This document shows, in pieces, positions 49,391 through 59,502 of a DNA stretch of 64,000 bases. Source of the DNA: JBNKFV01 sp050289485 (GTDB lineage: Bacteria > Pseudomonadota > Gammaproteobacteria > Pseudomonadales > Cellvibrionaceae); contig JBNKFV010000023.1 of the NCBI GenBank assembly GCA_050289485.1, positions 7,245 through 71,244 of the forward strand, read 5' to 3'. Position 1 is the first letter of the stretch. Each line of letters begins with the position of its first letter. The notes under the pieces were generated by a model. It was not told where the DNA came from, did not search any database, and worked only from the letters and a program-made list of their open reading frames with translations. The translations under genes and the position numbers were made by a program.

Positions 49391-50782
49391 ATGAGCAATC
49401 AGATACCTGTACGTAATCTGGATTCAGACACCAATTTTTTTGTCGACGCAGGTAAAAAAATTCAAACCAGAAGTTTTACCGGTGTGTATCGGCGTATTCG
49501 CATTGCAGCGGGTACGGCGTTGTTTGCACTGTATTTTCTAACCGCATGGCTAACCTGGAACGGCCGGCAAGCCGTGTTATGGGATCTGGGCAGTCGCCAG
49601 TTTCATATCTTTAGCCAGACCCTTTGGCCTCAAGATCTGATACTCCTGTCGGCGGTGCTGATTATCGCTGCCTACGGGCTGTTTTTACTGGCTCTGCTAG
49701 GCGGGCGAATCTGGTGTGGCTATCTTTGTCCGCAAAGTGTTTTTACCTGGGTATTTATGTGGGCCGAAAAAATTGCGGAAGGTGATAGAAACCAGCGCAT
49801 CAAACTGGATAATGCATCCATGTCGGCCAACAAATTTATCCGCCGCGCAAACAAACACCTGCTATGGTTAAGTATCAGTTTTATCACCGGTTTTACGTTT
49901 GTTGGGTATTTTACGCCAATCCGCGATCTGGCTGTGCAGCTAGTTACCTTTGAAGCAGGTGGCGCTACGTATTTTTGGATATTCTTCTTCACCGCTGCTA
50001 CTTATCTAAATGCGGGTTGGTTGCGTGAAAAAGTATGTTTTCATATGTGTCCTTACGGGCGCTTTCAGTCGTCTATCTGTGACAATGATACCTTATTAAT
50101 CAGTTACGACAGCCAGCGTGGTGAGCCTCGTGGCAATCGTAAAAAAGGCGTCTATCGAGACCAAACACAGGGGGACTGTATTGACTGCACAATGTGCGTT
50201 CAGGTTTGTCCCACCGGAATCGATATTCGCGATGGATTGCAGATGGAATGTATCGGCTGTGCGGCTTGTATCGACGCCTGCGACAATGTGATGGATAAAA
50301 TGGGCTATGCAAAAGGCCTTATTCGCTATGCCAGCGAAAACAGTATGACAGGGAAGTCCTCGCGCCTATTGCGGCCGAGCTTTGTAGGGTACGGCGCGCT
50401 GTTTATCATTATGCTGGGATTTTTGGCATGGGGTTTTTCCTCTCGCAGTTTAATTGGTCTTAATGTGGCGAAAGACAGGATGCTTTATCGATACAACACC
50501 GAACGCAATATTGAAAATATATACCGCGTTAAAATTTTCAATAAAGACCAAGTGATGCGTACTTATACTTTGGATATTTCCGGTATGCCCGGTGCAAAAA
50601 TTAAAGGTGAAACGCGGTACGTTCTGGCACCGGGTGAAATGTATGACTTCAACTTGATTGTCGCCGTGGATCCTACTCAAGTTGGACAGAGTGTGAGTAA
50701 GCTCAGTTTTAACGTGAAAGATGAAGAAGATAATCTTCAATCTCATACAGTAAAGACTACATTTACGGCGCCTGTGCTTTAA
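49391..50782 (+). CDS. ccoG: cytochrome c oxidase accessory protein CcoG/FixG
   Basis: A 463-residue membrane Fe-S protein implicated in copper reduction during assembly of cbb3 oxidase. It has about five membrane segments, the motif GRIWCGYLCPQSVFTW, CHMCPYGRFQS, and two ferredoxin-like [4Fe-4S] sites (CIDCTMCVQVCPTGIDI and CIGCAACIDACD). An Ig-like C-terminal domain follows the last helix. The ccoNOPQ genes are not adjacent. A GGAGG ribosome site lies nine bases before the ATG. Confidence 0.94.
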   Translation: MSNQIPVRNLDSDTNFFVDAGKKIQTRSFTGVYRRIRIAAGTALFALYFLTAWLTWNGRQAVLWDLGSRQFHIFSQTLWPQDLILLSAVLIIAAYGLFLLALLGGRIWCGYLCPQSVFTWVFMWAEKIAEGDRNQRIKLDNASMSANKFIRRANKHLLWLSISFITGFTFVGYFTPIRDLAVQLVTFEAGGATYFWIFFFTAATYLNAGWLREKVCFHMCPYGRFQSSICDNDTLLISYDSQRGEPRGNRKKGVYRDQTQGDCIDCTMCVQVCPTGIDIRDGLQMECIGCAACIDACDNVMDKMGYAKGLIRYASENSMTGKSSRLLRPSFVGYGALFIIMLGFLAWGFSSRSLIGLNVAKDRMLYRYNTERNIENIYRVKIFNKDQVMRTYTLDISGMPGAKIKGETRYVLAPGEMYDFNLIVAVDPTQVGQSVSKLSFNVKDEEDNLQSHTVKTTFTAPVL

Positions 50783-51300
50783 TTTATTGCCACGGTCCCA
50801 TGCGTTTTTTAATACATTGTTAGACACTCGCTCACATTGGTATCTCTTGGCATTACCGATGTGAGTTACCTGCATATCCTACCTCAGCCCCTGCGGTACC
50901 TGTAGGGACACCCAGTACCGCAGAAGCATCATTTGGCCCTGTTCATCTCTTTATTGGGTTCCCCCCATTCTGGCTGTACTAATCATGCTGTAAAAACATG
51001 CTGAACCACGGATTGCTTTTTGAGTACTGCTGTCCATAGCTTGTCAGTCTAGCAGCGTGTTGAAAAACTATCTGCGTGGGTTCTGCGGCGTTAAAATCGG
51101 ACTCAAAATGCTCATTTATCATGCATAAACTCCGCTTTTTCGTCCAATTTTGCCTTGCATAACCTGCCTCGAAAACGTTTTTCAACAGGCTGCTAGGCTA
51201 AAGGCGCTGACAGATACGGCGGAATCTGTTGTACTTTCAATGCTTTTTCTACGCCATAATCACGCGAGCCAGGCAACTACAGATAATACGGGTGGTAGCA
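50783..51300. other. intergenic stretch with a miniature inverted-repeat element
   Basis: This 518-bp stretch between ccoG and the AsmA gene has no supported gene. Its main content is the 148-bp inverted-repeat element at 51049-51196. The rest shows no clear structure. Confidence 0.6.
51049..51196. repeat. 148-bp MITE-like element with 20-bp inverted ends
   Basis: CTAGCAGCGTGTTGAAAAAC at 51049 is matched by its reverse complement at 51177-51196 with one mismatch. The end sequence AGCAGCCTGTTGAAAAAC is a recurrent dispersed repeat of gammaproteobacteria. The interior is AT-rich and non-coding. It can fold as one long hairpin. It is probably a miniature transposable element mobilised in trans. 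Confidence 0.75.
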
Positions 51301-53478
51301 ATGAATAAGGTAATAAAGGGATTAGCCTACACTGTAGGCGCAATAGCGGGGTTGTTGCTACTACTGGTCGTGGTACTGGTAGTGTTTGTTGACCCTAACG
51401 ATTATAAGGGCGACATTGAAACCATAGCCCGCGACGCCGGTGGTGTAGAACTGACGCTGGGTGGTGATTTGAGCTGGCGGTTTTATCCGGTGTTGGGTTT
51501 TGGTGCTGAAAAGGTCACCTTGGCTATGCAGCCGGATACCCCCACCCTGGTGGATATTGGCGAATTGAAACTGGGGGTAAAACTGCTGCCATTATTTTCA
51601 AAAAAAATAGAGGTTGATGAAATCTCCATCAGTGGTTTGAATGCCAATCTGCGTGTTGATGTGAATGGTAATAACAACTGGTCTGTGCCGGAAGGCGAAC
51701 AAACTATTGACGATAGTGAAAATACCAAACCCAGTGCCACTGCGCCCGATATCAAGATTCCACGAATTAGTGTCAATGACTCTACCATCGTATACAGCGA
51801 CAAGCAGTCTGGTACGGATTATCGCGTTGCGCTGGAACAGCTGGTGCTGGAAAACGTCGCTTTAAATCAGGCATTTCCACTCACTTTAAAAGCCGCGATT
51901 TCTGATGCCGCAGGGTTGCAAGTAGATACAACCCTAAACAGCCTGGTAAAGGTTGATCTAGACAACCAACAATACCAGTTGAATGATCTCGACTTAGTTG
52001 CAGACATCAAGGGTGTATTTGAAAAAACCGCACCACTCACGGTAAAAGGCAATGTGGTGGTTGACCAGAAAAAAGACAATGCCATCGTTAATATCAGTTC
52101 ATTGTCGCTGGCCAATGCAGAGGCAAACCTGGCCGCCGAAGCAACAGGTTTGAGTGGTGAGTTGGCGTATAAAGGCCAGCTAAACAGCAAAACATTTGAT
52201 GCGAAAAAATTGATGGCTGCCTTGGGTGTGCCCGCGATTGAAACGCAAGATGGGAGTGTTCTGAGCAAGGTAAACGTAGCGGCAACTTTTTCCGGTACGC
52301 CAAAAAAGGCTGCTGTTAACCCGCTAACGATAGTGTTAGACGATAGCACCTTGTCCGGCCAGGTTACGGTCAGTGATTTGCAAACCCAGTCCTTAAGTTT
52401 TGCCCTGGGGTTAGATAAGATCGATCTCGACCGCTATATGGCTCCTGTCAGCGAAACGGCCGAAAAGCCTGCCACCACAAGTGATGCCAATGCCGAATTA
52501 ATTCCCGTAGAAACATTGCGCGGCCTTAATCTTCAGGGTACGTTCAAGGCCACTGAAGTGGTGATAAACAAAATACCCATGACCAATATTAACGTGGCAG
52601 TGAAAGCCAAGGATGGTGTGCTTACTGTCAGTGATATCAAAGCCAATCTACTCAAAGGTGACATGGGCGGTACGGTAACGGTAAATGCCAAAGGTGCAGA
52701 GCCGGCGATCGCAACCGACTTGGGCCTTAACAAAATAGAAATGGCCGAATTGCTCAAGCCGTTTACCACCCAAACATTATTTTCCGGGATAAGCAGTTTT
52801 ACCCTGAATACGAAGACCACCGGCAATACGGTAGATACGTTAATTAAACAGGCACTGGGTAAAGCCACATTGAGTATGGACGACAGCGTGATTCACGGCG
52901 TGAACATTAATGAAGTCGCGTTGGGTGCAGTGAAAAACAAACTGGGTGATTTTTCGCAGCTGTACCCGGATTATCAACAAAAGCTGCCAAAAGCCTTAAA
53001 GAGCGATACCGAAATTAAAAACCTTTTGGCCAATATCAACATTGAAAACGGCCACCTGATTATGCCCCAGGTAAGCGCCGATACGAACCAAGGTAACTTT
53101 TCCGCCAGTGGCGATATCGACCTGCTCAACAAAGGTTTTGATTACACCTTTGGTGTGCAACTCTCGGCGTTGGCGGGCAATAAATATCTTAAGGGCACGC
53201 AGTGGCCCATTGTGTGTAAAGGCGGTGTGGGTATTTCGGTACTGAACTGGTGCAGACCAGACAGCAGTGCCATCAATAAAGTATTTGAACGTGCCGCAAA
53301 AAAAGCCTTGCAGGAAAAAGGCGCAGAAAAACTGGGCGAAAAGTTGGGCGTAACTGCTGGTGAAGGTGAAACGGCTAAAGAAGCACTGCAAGAAAAGGCC
53401 AAAGAAGAAGAGCAAAGAGCCAAAGACAAAGTGAATGAAAAAATTAATGAAAAGCTGAACAAGTTGTTTGGTAAATGA
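51301..53478 (+). CDS. AsmA family protein
   Basis: A 725-residue envelope protein of the AsmA/TamB-like group, anchored by one N-terminal helix (LAYTVGAIAGLLLLLVVVLVVFV) with a large periplasmic beta-rich body. Family text includes VDPNDYKGDIETIARDAGG, FGAEKVTLAM and the C-terminal LTVSDIKANLLKGDMGG and GDIDLLNKGFDYTF. The last 60 residues are a highly charged Lys/Glu helix. AsmA-like proteins are linked to phospholipid transport to the outer membrane. The start MNKVIKG gives the signal anchor. Confidence 0.9.
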   Translation: MNKVIKGLAYTVGAIAGLLLLLVVVLVVFVDPNDYKGDIETIARDAGGVELTLGGDLSWRFYPVLGFGAEKVTLAMQPDTPTLVDIGELKLGVKLLPLFSKKIEVDEISISGLNANLRVDVNGNNNWSVPEGEQTIDDSENTKPSATAPDIKIPRISVNDSTIVYSDKQSGTDYRVALEQLVLENVALNQAFPLTLKAAISDAAGLQVDTTLNSLVKVDLDNQQYQLNDLDLVADIKGVFEKTAPLTVKGNVVVDQKKDNAIVNISSLSLANAEANLAAEATGLSGELAYKGQLNSKTFDAKKLMAALGVPAIETQDGSVLSKVNVAATFSGTPKKAAVNPLTIVLDDSTLSGQVTVSDLQTQSLSFALGLDKIDLDRYMAPVSETAEKPATTSDANAELIPVETLRGLNLQGTFKATEVVINKIPMTNINVAVKAKDGVLTVSDIKANLLKGDMGGTVTVNAKGAEPAIATDLGLNKIEMAELLKPFTTQTLFSGISSFTLNTKTTGNTVDTLIKQALGKATLSMDDSVIHGVNINEVALGAVKNKLGDFSQLYPDYQQKLPKALKSDTEIKNLLANINIENGHLIMPQVSADTNQGNFSASGDIDLLNKGFDYTFGVQLSALAGNKYLKGTQWPIVCKGGVGISVLNWCRPDSSAINKVFERAAKKALQEKGAEKLGEKLGVTAGEGETAKEALQEKAKEEEQRAKDKVNEKINEKLNKLFGK

Positions 53479-53774
53479 GCGATCTGCAACGCATCGTCTG
53501 GCAGGTGGTGGCCGCCATTCCCGCCGGGCAAGTCATGAGCTACGGCATGGTAGCTAAACAATGCGGTTACCCCAGCCATGCCCGTTATGTGGGGTGGGTG
53601 CTAAAGCAATTGCCCGCCGACACCCAACTGCCATGGCACCGGGTGGTGAATGCCAAAGGTGCTATTGCGTTTCCTGCGGGCAGTGCAGCCTATTGCGAAC
53701 AAAAACAGCGGCTTGAAGCCGAAGGCCTCACCCTGATCAATGGCAGGGTGAGGTTAAGCGATAACGGCTATTAA
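53475..53774 (+). CDS. alkyltransferase-like protein (ATL)
   Basis: A 99-residue homologue of the O6-alkylguanine-DNA alkyltransferase C-terminal domain in which the active cysteine is replaced: the motif reads PWHRVV with W54. ATL proteins bind O6-alkylguanine in DNA without repairing it and hand the lesion to nucleotide excision repair. [23 protein letters not shown] is the DNA-binding helix region. It overlaps the AsmA stop by 4 bases and the ubiD stop region at its end. Confidence 0.93.
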   Translation: MSDLQRIVWQVVAAIPAGQVMSYGMVAKQCGYPSHARYVGWVLKQLPADTQLPWHRVVNAKGAIAFPAGSAAYCEQKQRLEAEGLTLINGRVRLSDNGY

Positions 53775-55267
53775 CCTTCCGGGAAAATTCCGAGCTCGTC
53801 CCATATCTCATCGACTTTCTGTTTTACGGCAGCGTCCATCTCAATGGGGGTTCCCCATTCGCGGTCGGTTTCGCCGGGCCACTTGTTGGTCGCATCCAGC
53901 CCCATTTTTGAACCTAGGCCAGAGACCGGCGAGGCAAAGTCGAGGTAGTCGATGGGCGTGTTGTCGATAAGCGTGGTGTCGCGTATAGGGTCCATGCGTG
54001 TGGTGATGGCCCAGATGACGTCTTCCCAGTTGCGGGCGTTAACGTCGTCGTCGGTCACAATCACAAACTTGGTATACATAAACTGGCGCAGAAACGACCA
54101 CACGCCCATCATCACGCGTTTGGCATGGCCGGGGTATTGTTTCTTCATGGTGACCACTGCCATGCGGTAAGAGCAGCCTTCCGGTGGCAAGTAGAAGTCG
54201 ACAATCTCAGGAAACTGCTTTTGCAGAATGGGCACAAACACTTCGTTAAGCGCTACGCCCAGCACGGCGGGTTCGTCGGGCGGGCGACCGGTGTAGGTGC
54301 TGTGGTAAATCGGATCTTTACGGTGGGTGATTCGCTCCACGGTAAATACGGGGAACTGGTCTACCTCATTGTAGTAACCGGTGTGGTCACCAAAGGGGCC
54401 TTCGGCGGCCATTTCGCCGGGGGCGATATAGCCCTCCAGAATAATTTCTGCCGAGGCGGGCACCTGTAAATCGTTGCCGATACATTGCACCACTTCGGTT
54501 TTGTCGCCGCGCAAAAGGCCTGCAAAGGCGTATTCGCTGAGGGTATCGGGCACGGGAGTTACCGCCCCAAGAATGGTGGCGGGGTCAGCCCCTAAGGCAA
54601 CCGATACGGGGTAGTTTTCACCGGGGTTTTGCTTTTGAAACTCGCGAAAATCCAGCGCGCCACCGCGGTGGCTTAGCCAGCGCATAATCAGCGTGTTGCG
54701 ACCAATCAGCTGCATGCGGTAAATGCCCAGATTCTGCCGTTCTTTGTGGGGGCCGCGGGTGACGACCAACGGCCAGGTAACCAATGGCCCCGCATCGCCC
54801 GGCCAACAGGTTTGAATTGGCAGCTGATGCAGGTCTACGTTGTCGCCTTCAATCACCACCTGTTGGCAGGGGGCTTTGCTGACCTCTTTAGGGCCCATGT
54901 TCAATACTTGTTTGAAAATGGGCATTTTATTCCAGGCGTCTTTGAGGCCTTTGGGGGGCTCGGGTTCTTTTAAAAATGCCAGCAGCTTGCCCACTTCACG
55001 CAGGGCTTCAACCGACTCTTCACCCATGCCCAGTGCCACCCGCTCGGGGGTGCCAAACAGGTTGGCCAACACCGGAATGGTATGCCCCACGGGGTTCTCA
55101 AACAGCAATGCTGGGCCACCGGCACGCAGGGTGCGGTCGGCAATTTCGGTCATTTCCAGGTTCGGGTCTACGGGCTGGCTAATACGCTTGAGTAAGCCAC
55201 GCTCTTCCAATAGCTGCATGAAGTCGCGTAAGTCTTTGTATTTCATAGAGTATTTATATTCTGGCAT
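53771..55267 (-). CDS. ubiD: 4-hydroxy-3-polyprenylbenzoate decarboxylase
   Basis: Prenylated-FMN enzyme of ubiquinone synthesis, 498 residues from the first ATG. A second ATG seven codons in ([11 protein letters not shown]) matches the usual start better. Conserved parts include [52 protein letters not shown] and the C-terminal [13 protein letters not shown]. Normal length. Convergent with the ATL gene. Confidence 0.97.
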   Translation of the reverse strand: MPEYKYSMKYKDLRDFMQLLEERGLLKRISQPVDPNLEMTEIADRTLRAGGPALLFENPVGHTIPVLANLFGTPERVALGMGEESVEALREVGKLLAFLKEPEPPKGLKDAWNKMPIFKQVLNMGPKEVSKAPCQQVVIEGDNVDLHQLPIQTCWPGDAGPLVTWPLVVTRGPHKERQNLGIYRMQLIGRNTLIMRWLSHRGGALDFREFQKQNPGENYPVSVALGADPATILGAVTPVPDTLSEYAFAGLLRGDKTEVVQCIGNDLQVPASAEIILEGYIAPGEMAAEGPFGDHTGYYNEVDQFPVFTVERITHRKDPIYHSTYTGRPPDEPAVLGVALNEVFVPILQKQFPEIVDFYLPPEGCSYRMAVVTMKKQYPGHAKRVMMGVWSFLRQFMYTKFVIVTDDDVNARNWEDVIWAITTRMDPIRDTTLIDNTPIDYLDFASPVSGLGSKMGLDATNKWPGETDREWGTPIEMDAAVKQKVDEIWDELGIFPEG

Positions 55268-55437
55268 GGACGTTTCGGCTACCTTAGCACATATTTTTGT
55301 TGGATGAGTGCTTCTTGTCGCGTGCCTTTATGGCATTTATCCCAAAATAGTTGGGAATAAATCTCTATACTCACCCGTCGTCTCAGATACAGATAGCCAA
55401 TTAATTCGTTAAGCATAAACAAATGTGGAGTCGCAGG

Positions 55438-56382
55438 ATGACAATAGAGAGCAAACTGCTTAAAAATCTATTCGTGAAAACCCTTTTGGCCGGTGTGATG
55501 GCCGCTGGCCTGGCTGCGTGTGGCGGTGGTTCCGGCTCCGGTGGTTCCTCCGGTTCGGGTGATGCCTCATTAACACTGGGGATTACGGATGCCCCAGTCG
55601 ATGAAGCCGAAGCGGTAGTGATAACGTTTGACACGGTGGAGCTGCAAGGGCCAGAGCGCGAAACTATCACTTTTGATGAAGCAAAAACGATCAACCTGCT
55701 GGATTTACAGGGTACCGAACAAGAGTTGCTACTTGATAGCTACGTGTTACCCGCTGGCGAGTATCAGTGGATTCGTTTGGGTGTGATTGAAGATCCGGCT
55801 CTTACCTATATTCAAGTGGCAGGGGAGCAATATCCGTTAGAGATTCCCAGCAACGCGCAAACCGGGTTGAAACTGAACCGCGGATTTACCTTGGCGGCGG
55901 GCGGTGTGACCAGCTTTACTATCGATTTTGACCTGCGTAAATCAGTGCATCAGCAAGGCACGGGTGACTACAAGCTGCGCCCAACCCTGCGCATTGTTGA
56001 TACCCTTGAGGCTAGTAATATCATGGGTACAGTGGCGGAGTCGTTGATTATTGACGAGAACTGTAACAATGGCGACAACAACGACATGGGTAACAGTGTT
56101 TACCTGTATTCCGGTGCTGATGTAACGCCGTTGGATGTACAGGGTGCTGAGACCGACCCATTAGCCAGTGCCAATGTGGTTTACAATAGCGAAACTCTCG
56201 AATGGGAGTTTACCCTTGGTTTTGTGGCAGAGGGTGACTATACACTGGCGTTTACTTGCGATGCCTCGCTAGATGTGAGCGACGAAGATAATAGTGATGT
56301 GGTGATGTTTCCCAGCACGGCCAACATAACAATTGTTGCCGACGAAGATGCCAATGTTGATATGGTGCCCGATACGCTTTAA
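55438..56382 (+). CDS. DUF4382 lipoprotein
   Basis: A 314-residue lipoprotein with lipobox LAAC followed by a Gly/Ser linker (GGGSGSGGSSGSG). A DUF4382 domain covers about residues 40-190 (LTLGITDAPVDEAEAVVITFDTVELQG, LPAGEYQWIRLGV). A second beta-rich domain with an acidic C-terminus follows. The ATG at 55438 has GGAG seven bases upstream. Function is unknown; DUF4382 proteins are surface or periplasmic in marine bacteria. Confidence 0.88.
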   Translation: MTIESKLLKNLFVKTLLAGVMAAGLAACGGGSGSGGSSGSGDASLTLGITDAPVDEAEAVVITFDTVELQGPERETITFDEAKTINLLDLQGTEQELLLDSYVLPAGEYQWIRLGVIEDPALTYIQVAGEQYPLEIPSNAQTGLKLNRGFTLAAGGVTSFTIDFDLRKSVHQQGTGDYKLRPTLRIVDTLEASNIMGTVAESLIIDENCNNGDNNDMGNSVYLYSGADVTPLDVQGAETDPLASANVVYNSETLEWEFTLGFVAEGDYTLAFTCDASLDVSDEDNSDVVMFPSTANITIVADEDANVDMVPDTL

Positions 56383-56399
56383 CTGTTGGGTCTGTGATT

Positions 56400-56429
56400 A
56401 AAAAGCCGCGCTTAATGCGCGGCTTTTTT
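56400..56429. terminator. bidirectional rho-independent terminator
   Basis: AAAAGCCGCGC-TTAAT-GCGCGGCTTTTTT: a GC-rich stem with A-run before and T-run after, so it can act in both directions. It lies between the DUF4382 gene and the convergent CmcJ/NvfI gene. Confidence 0.93.
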
Positions 56430-56495
56430 GTATGTGCTCGATAGTGTTGTGATGACATCGACATGCCAATTAACATTAACTAACCGCTGTGCAAG

Positions 56496-57305
56496 TTAGT
56501 CATACCAATAGGCCGTCGCCCTAATCTCTACGCTCGCACGCGGCGCTGTGGTTGGGTTGCACAGAGGGTTATCAAACGCACCGTGAGGTACACAGTGGGG
56601 TTTTTGTCGATCGCTGTCGTTGGTCACAAAAATAATAGCTTCGTCGGTGTTCATGTCAGAAAAATAAATCCACCGGTGTCGCGGGTTGTATTTTAAAATC
56701 AGCCCGGTAAAAGACCAGTGTGGCTTATTGGGCTCATCAAATACGGCCTCTGCTTCTATCAAGTCATTGCGGTGTACGGTGCGAGCATCACACAATGCCA
56801 GTGGCACGTCTTGAGGTGGTGGCGTAATCACTCGCCAGATGTTCAGATGAGCAAATCGTTTTATCGTTTTGCCAAATGACATGTGTCGATTGGCAAAAGC
56901 TTGTGCAGTCTCATCATTGATATCGACATGTAAAAAGCGCGCCGGGTGACTGTTGTTAAACTGCCCGCTGAGGGGTGATTTTTCCCCAATCCCCACAATA
57001 AACGGCGACGTGACAATGACTTCGTCGCAGCCGGTTTTCTGCTTAAGCAGTTCTATAATTTCCTGCCGGTAAATGGCTTGTGCATTGTTGTCGTGCAGAA
57101 AGTCGCTGACAGATGTGTGGTGTGAAACCAGGCAAAACCCTTCGGCATCGAGGCTGGGTGGTTCGGCCAAATGCCGACCGTCTTCGATATCAACCTCTAT
57201 CGATAGAAGCTCCAGAACATCCTTAGTGGTGTTATTCGCGTGATAGCGAGGGCGCTGCACCATATCGGGTGAGATGTGGTTCATTGACGCAGTAACCAAT
57301 GCCAT
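56496..57305 (-). CDS. CmcJ/NvfI family oxidoreductase
   Basis: A 269-residue protein resembling the CmcJ/NvfI/AsaB family, found in cephamycin and fungal natural product pathways and in many bacteria of unknown context. The segment near 155-205 (NIWRVITPPPQDVPLALCDARTV) and RHRWIYFSDMNTDEAIIF are the clearest matches, together with HPARFLHVDINDE. Iron-dependent hydroxylase or desaturase activity is suggested for relatives. No biosynthetic partners are adjacent here. Confidence 0.78.
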   Translation of the reverse strand: MALVTASMNHISPDMVQRPRYHANNTTKDVLELLSIEVDIEDGRHLAEPPSLDAEGFCLVSHHTSVSDFLHDNNAQAIYRQEIIELLKQKTGCDEVIVTSPFIVGIGEKSPLSGQFNNSHPARFLHVDINDETAQAFANRHMSFGKTIKRFAHLNIWRVITPPPQDVPLALCDARTVHRNDLIEAEAVFDEPNKPHWSFTGLILKYNPRHRWIYFSDMNTDEAIIFVTNDSDRQKPHCVPHGAFDNPLCNPTTAPRASVEIRATAYWYD

Positions 57306-57494
57306 AAGCCGGCGTCCGGTAGGTTATTATTATAAAATACGCGTTCGAGTATAAAGAATTATCCGCTAGTCGTATAACGTCTTGCGTAACAGGGATTATG
57401 GCAAAAGATGGGGCTTAGTATTTAGAAGATTATCGTTGGGTGACGCTAATGTTAATGGCGATAAATTATTTAGGCATGTATACCTTGTAATATT

Positions 57495-57521
57495 GTAAAA
57501 AAAGGGGCCTGTAGGCCCCTT
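57495..57521 (-). terminator. rho-independent terminator of the porin gene
   Basis: On the minus strand AAGGGGCCT-AC-AGGCCCCTT is followed directly by a run of seven T. It lies 9 bases after the LbtU-like stop codon. Confidence 0.93.
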
Positions 57522-57529
57522 GCTGGTAA

Positions 57530-58963
57530 TCAAAACGCTGCGTTAATACCAAATACCACGGCATTAGTGTTGGCGTCTGCGTTGCTATGGGTTTGAGTAT
57601 TATCAATATTACCAAATCCATCGCGAATGCTGCCGCCACTGACAAAGTTAAGTGGCACATAGCCTTCTGCACGCACTACCTCGCCAAATAGTTTTACGCT
57701 GGGAGTAAGGAACATAGCCGAACCCAGCACGATTTGGTCTTGCAGCTCCCATGGTGAACCGCCGGGGCCTGCTACAAAGCGGCTGAAGTCGGCTGACCAG
57801 TCTACACGGTGCTCACCAAGGTGAGTGGTAATGCGCCCTCCAATGTCCCAGCTTTCTACGTTGCTGGCCGCAAACTGCGGAATGGATGGGTTAAACGTAC
57901 CTGGCCATACGTCGCGGGTTTTGGCGTATTCCGCCTGCACCATCCAGCTGTTGCCGCTAAATTGTGCGTATATATCGTAAGCGCCATTTTTATCATCGCA
58001 GGCAGAAAAATGCGTGACCGGATAACCTTGGCAATAAGGGCTGCCTTTTAGGTAAGAGCTACCTAGCAATAATTGGCTGCTATCGCCCACGTCAAATGTA
58101 TAGTTGATATCAACCGCAAAGTTATTCAGTTTGCTGGGTACGTTGGAATGATCAACGGGTACATTGGCTGCGCGGAACTGTGCACCACCCTGAATCCCCA
58201 TGATATCAACATTCAGGCCATTGCTGCTAAAGCCCAGATTGGCACCATAAGCGAGGCCGCCAAACGCATGCCATACGGTCGAGGCAGTAAAAGGATTAGG
58301 CGTGTCGGTAAGACCAAACGGGGTGGCCATTTTACCCAAAGAGAAATAGAACGGCGACTCGTCGAGATTGCCCAGTAGCACATAACCGCGACGAATTTGC
58401 ACTTGGTTGCGGTTGAGGTCGGTAATAGTACCTGCGCCAAAGCTTTGCTCGGGATCGTAAAGCATTTCAATATAGGTGGTTACCCAGTCGCCCATATTGG
58501 CCGTTAATGCCAATTGTGCAGAATGAATCACCGCTTCCGATACTTCGCGGGTGCGCTGGTTACTAGCCGTAGGGTGACGCATCAGGTAGCCAAACTTGCT
58601 TTCTTTGTTCGACTTTTGGTAGTCGGCTATAACAGTGGCTGCACCGCTCAGGTATACACTGTTAGCTTTTAACTCACCCTTTTGCTTTTTGGCGAGAATC
58701 AGCTGTTGCTTACGATTGATGTTGGTGGTTGGGTCGAGAATATCGTAGCTGTAACCGTGACTAACTTGCACAACTTGTTCAGAAACAGATTCTGAAGCAG
58801 TTGTACTTTCACTGGCCTGCTCAAGCTGGGCAACGCGTTCTTTCAGTTGTTGGTTTTCAGCCGATAGCGCTTCAAGCTTAGCGGCCAATTCTTCAAGTGT
58901 TACTGCGCCTGCGCCGGGCGAAATCGCAGTAGCGATTGCCAGCCATAAGATAGACTTTTTCAA
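57530..58963 (-). CDS. LbtU-family outer-membrane porin
   Basis: About 477 residues: signal peptide (KKSILWLAIATAISPGAGA), a short periplasmic coiled coil (LEELAAKLEALSAENQQLKERVAQLEQ), then a beta-barrel ending in Phe (VVFGINAAF), the outer-membrane insertion signature. It resembles LbtU, the Legionella siderophore porin. A TTG start at 58963 with AGAAAGG eight bases upstream gives a normal signal peptide. An ATG 30 bases earlier has a worse ribosome site. No siderophore genes lie nearby, so the substrate is open. Confidence 0.8.
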   Translation of the reverse strand: MKKSILWLAIATAISPGAGAVTLEELAAKLEALSAENQQLKERVAQLEQASESTTASESVSEQVVQVSHGYSYDILDPTTNINRKQQLILAKKQKGELKANSVYLSGAATVIADYQKSNKESKFGYLMRHPTASNQRTREVSEAVIHSAQLALTANMGDWVTTYIEMLYDPEQSFGAGTITDLNRNQVQIRRGYVLLGNLDESPFYFSLGKMATPFGLTDTPNPFTASTVWHAFGGLAYGANLGFSSNGLNVDIMGIQGGAQFRAANVPVDHSNVPSKLNNFAVDINYTFDVGDSSQLLLGSSYLKGSPYCQGYPVTHFSACDDKNGAYDIYAQFSGNSWMVQAEYAKTRDVWPGTFNPSIPQFAASNVESWDIGGRITTHLGEHRVDWSADFSRFVAGPGGSPWELQDQIVLGSAMFLTPSVKLFGEVVRAEGYVPLNFVSGGSIRDGFGNIDNTQTHSNADANTNAVVFGINAAF

Positions 58964-59168
58964 TGTAATATCCCTTTCTAATGGTGTTTTCATTCATATA
59001 ACGTCGCCTAGGGTAGCAACGGAGAGCGATTATAAGGGAGGTTTGTTCCAGGTATAGACGTAGTTAGGGGCGTTGGAGCATCGGGCCGATAACTGGTTTC
59101 TTTTGGCGCGAATTACTTCTTTTTGATTTCAATACATCGAATAATTTAGATGGCTGGTTACTGAATGA

Positions 59169-59425
59169 CTAGGTGCTGATTTCGCGGTAATCCAGTTGAA
59201 TAACATTGGTGTGGCGAGGGTCCTCGAGTATGCGATGGTAAGTATGGCTAACATCACTGCGGAGCCTTCGAGGCACTGGAGGAAAAATTTCTTATTAAAA
59301 TAGAGAATTCCAGTAATAACGGTCCTAGTACTGTGTTGTCGGGCCGACTCCAGAATTTTACCAATGTCAGCGGCAGTAAACTGTTCTGAAATGGAGCTGG
59401 TATAGATCAATCGTACCAGAGGCAT
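59169..59425 (-). pseudogene. frameshifted BLUF photoreceptor domain
   Basis: The first 57 codons encode a BLUF domain start (MPLVRLIYTSSISEQF, GILYFNKKFFLQCLEG) with the flavin-contacting Tyr and Gln. After LEGSA the frame is lost. With one base inserted it continues as HRILEDPRHTNVIQLDYREI and then stops, about 25 residues short of a normal BLUF end. One deletion and a premature stop indicate a dead or severely truncated blue-light sensor. Confidence 0.75.
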
Positions 59426-59502
59426 GCGAGCCCCTCCAAAGGTCATGTGACGGTACCGTCAAGTCAAGTATGGACCTTTGGTGGAGAGTATTGTTTAGCC
59501 CT

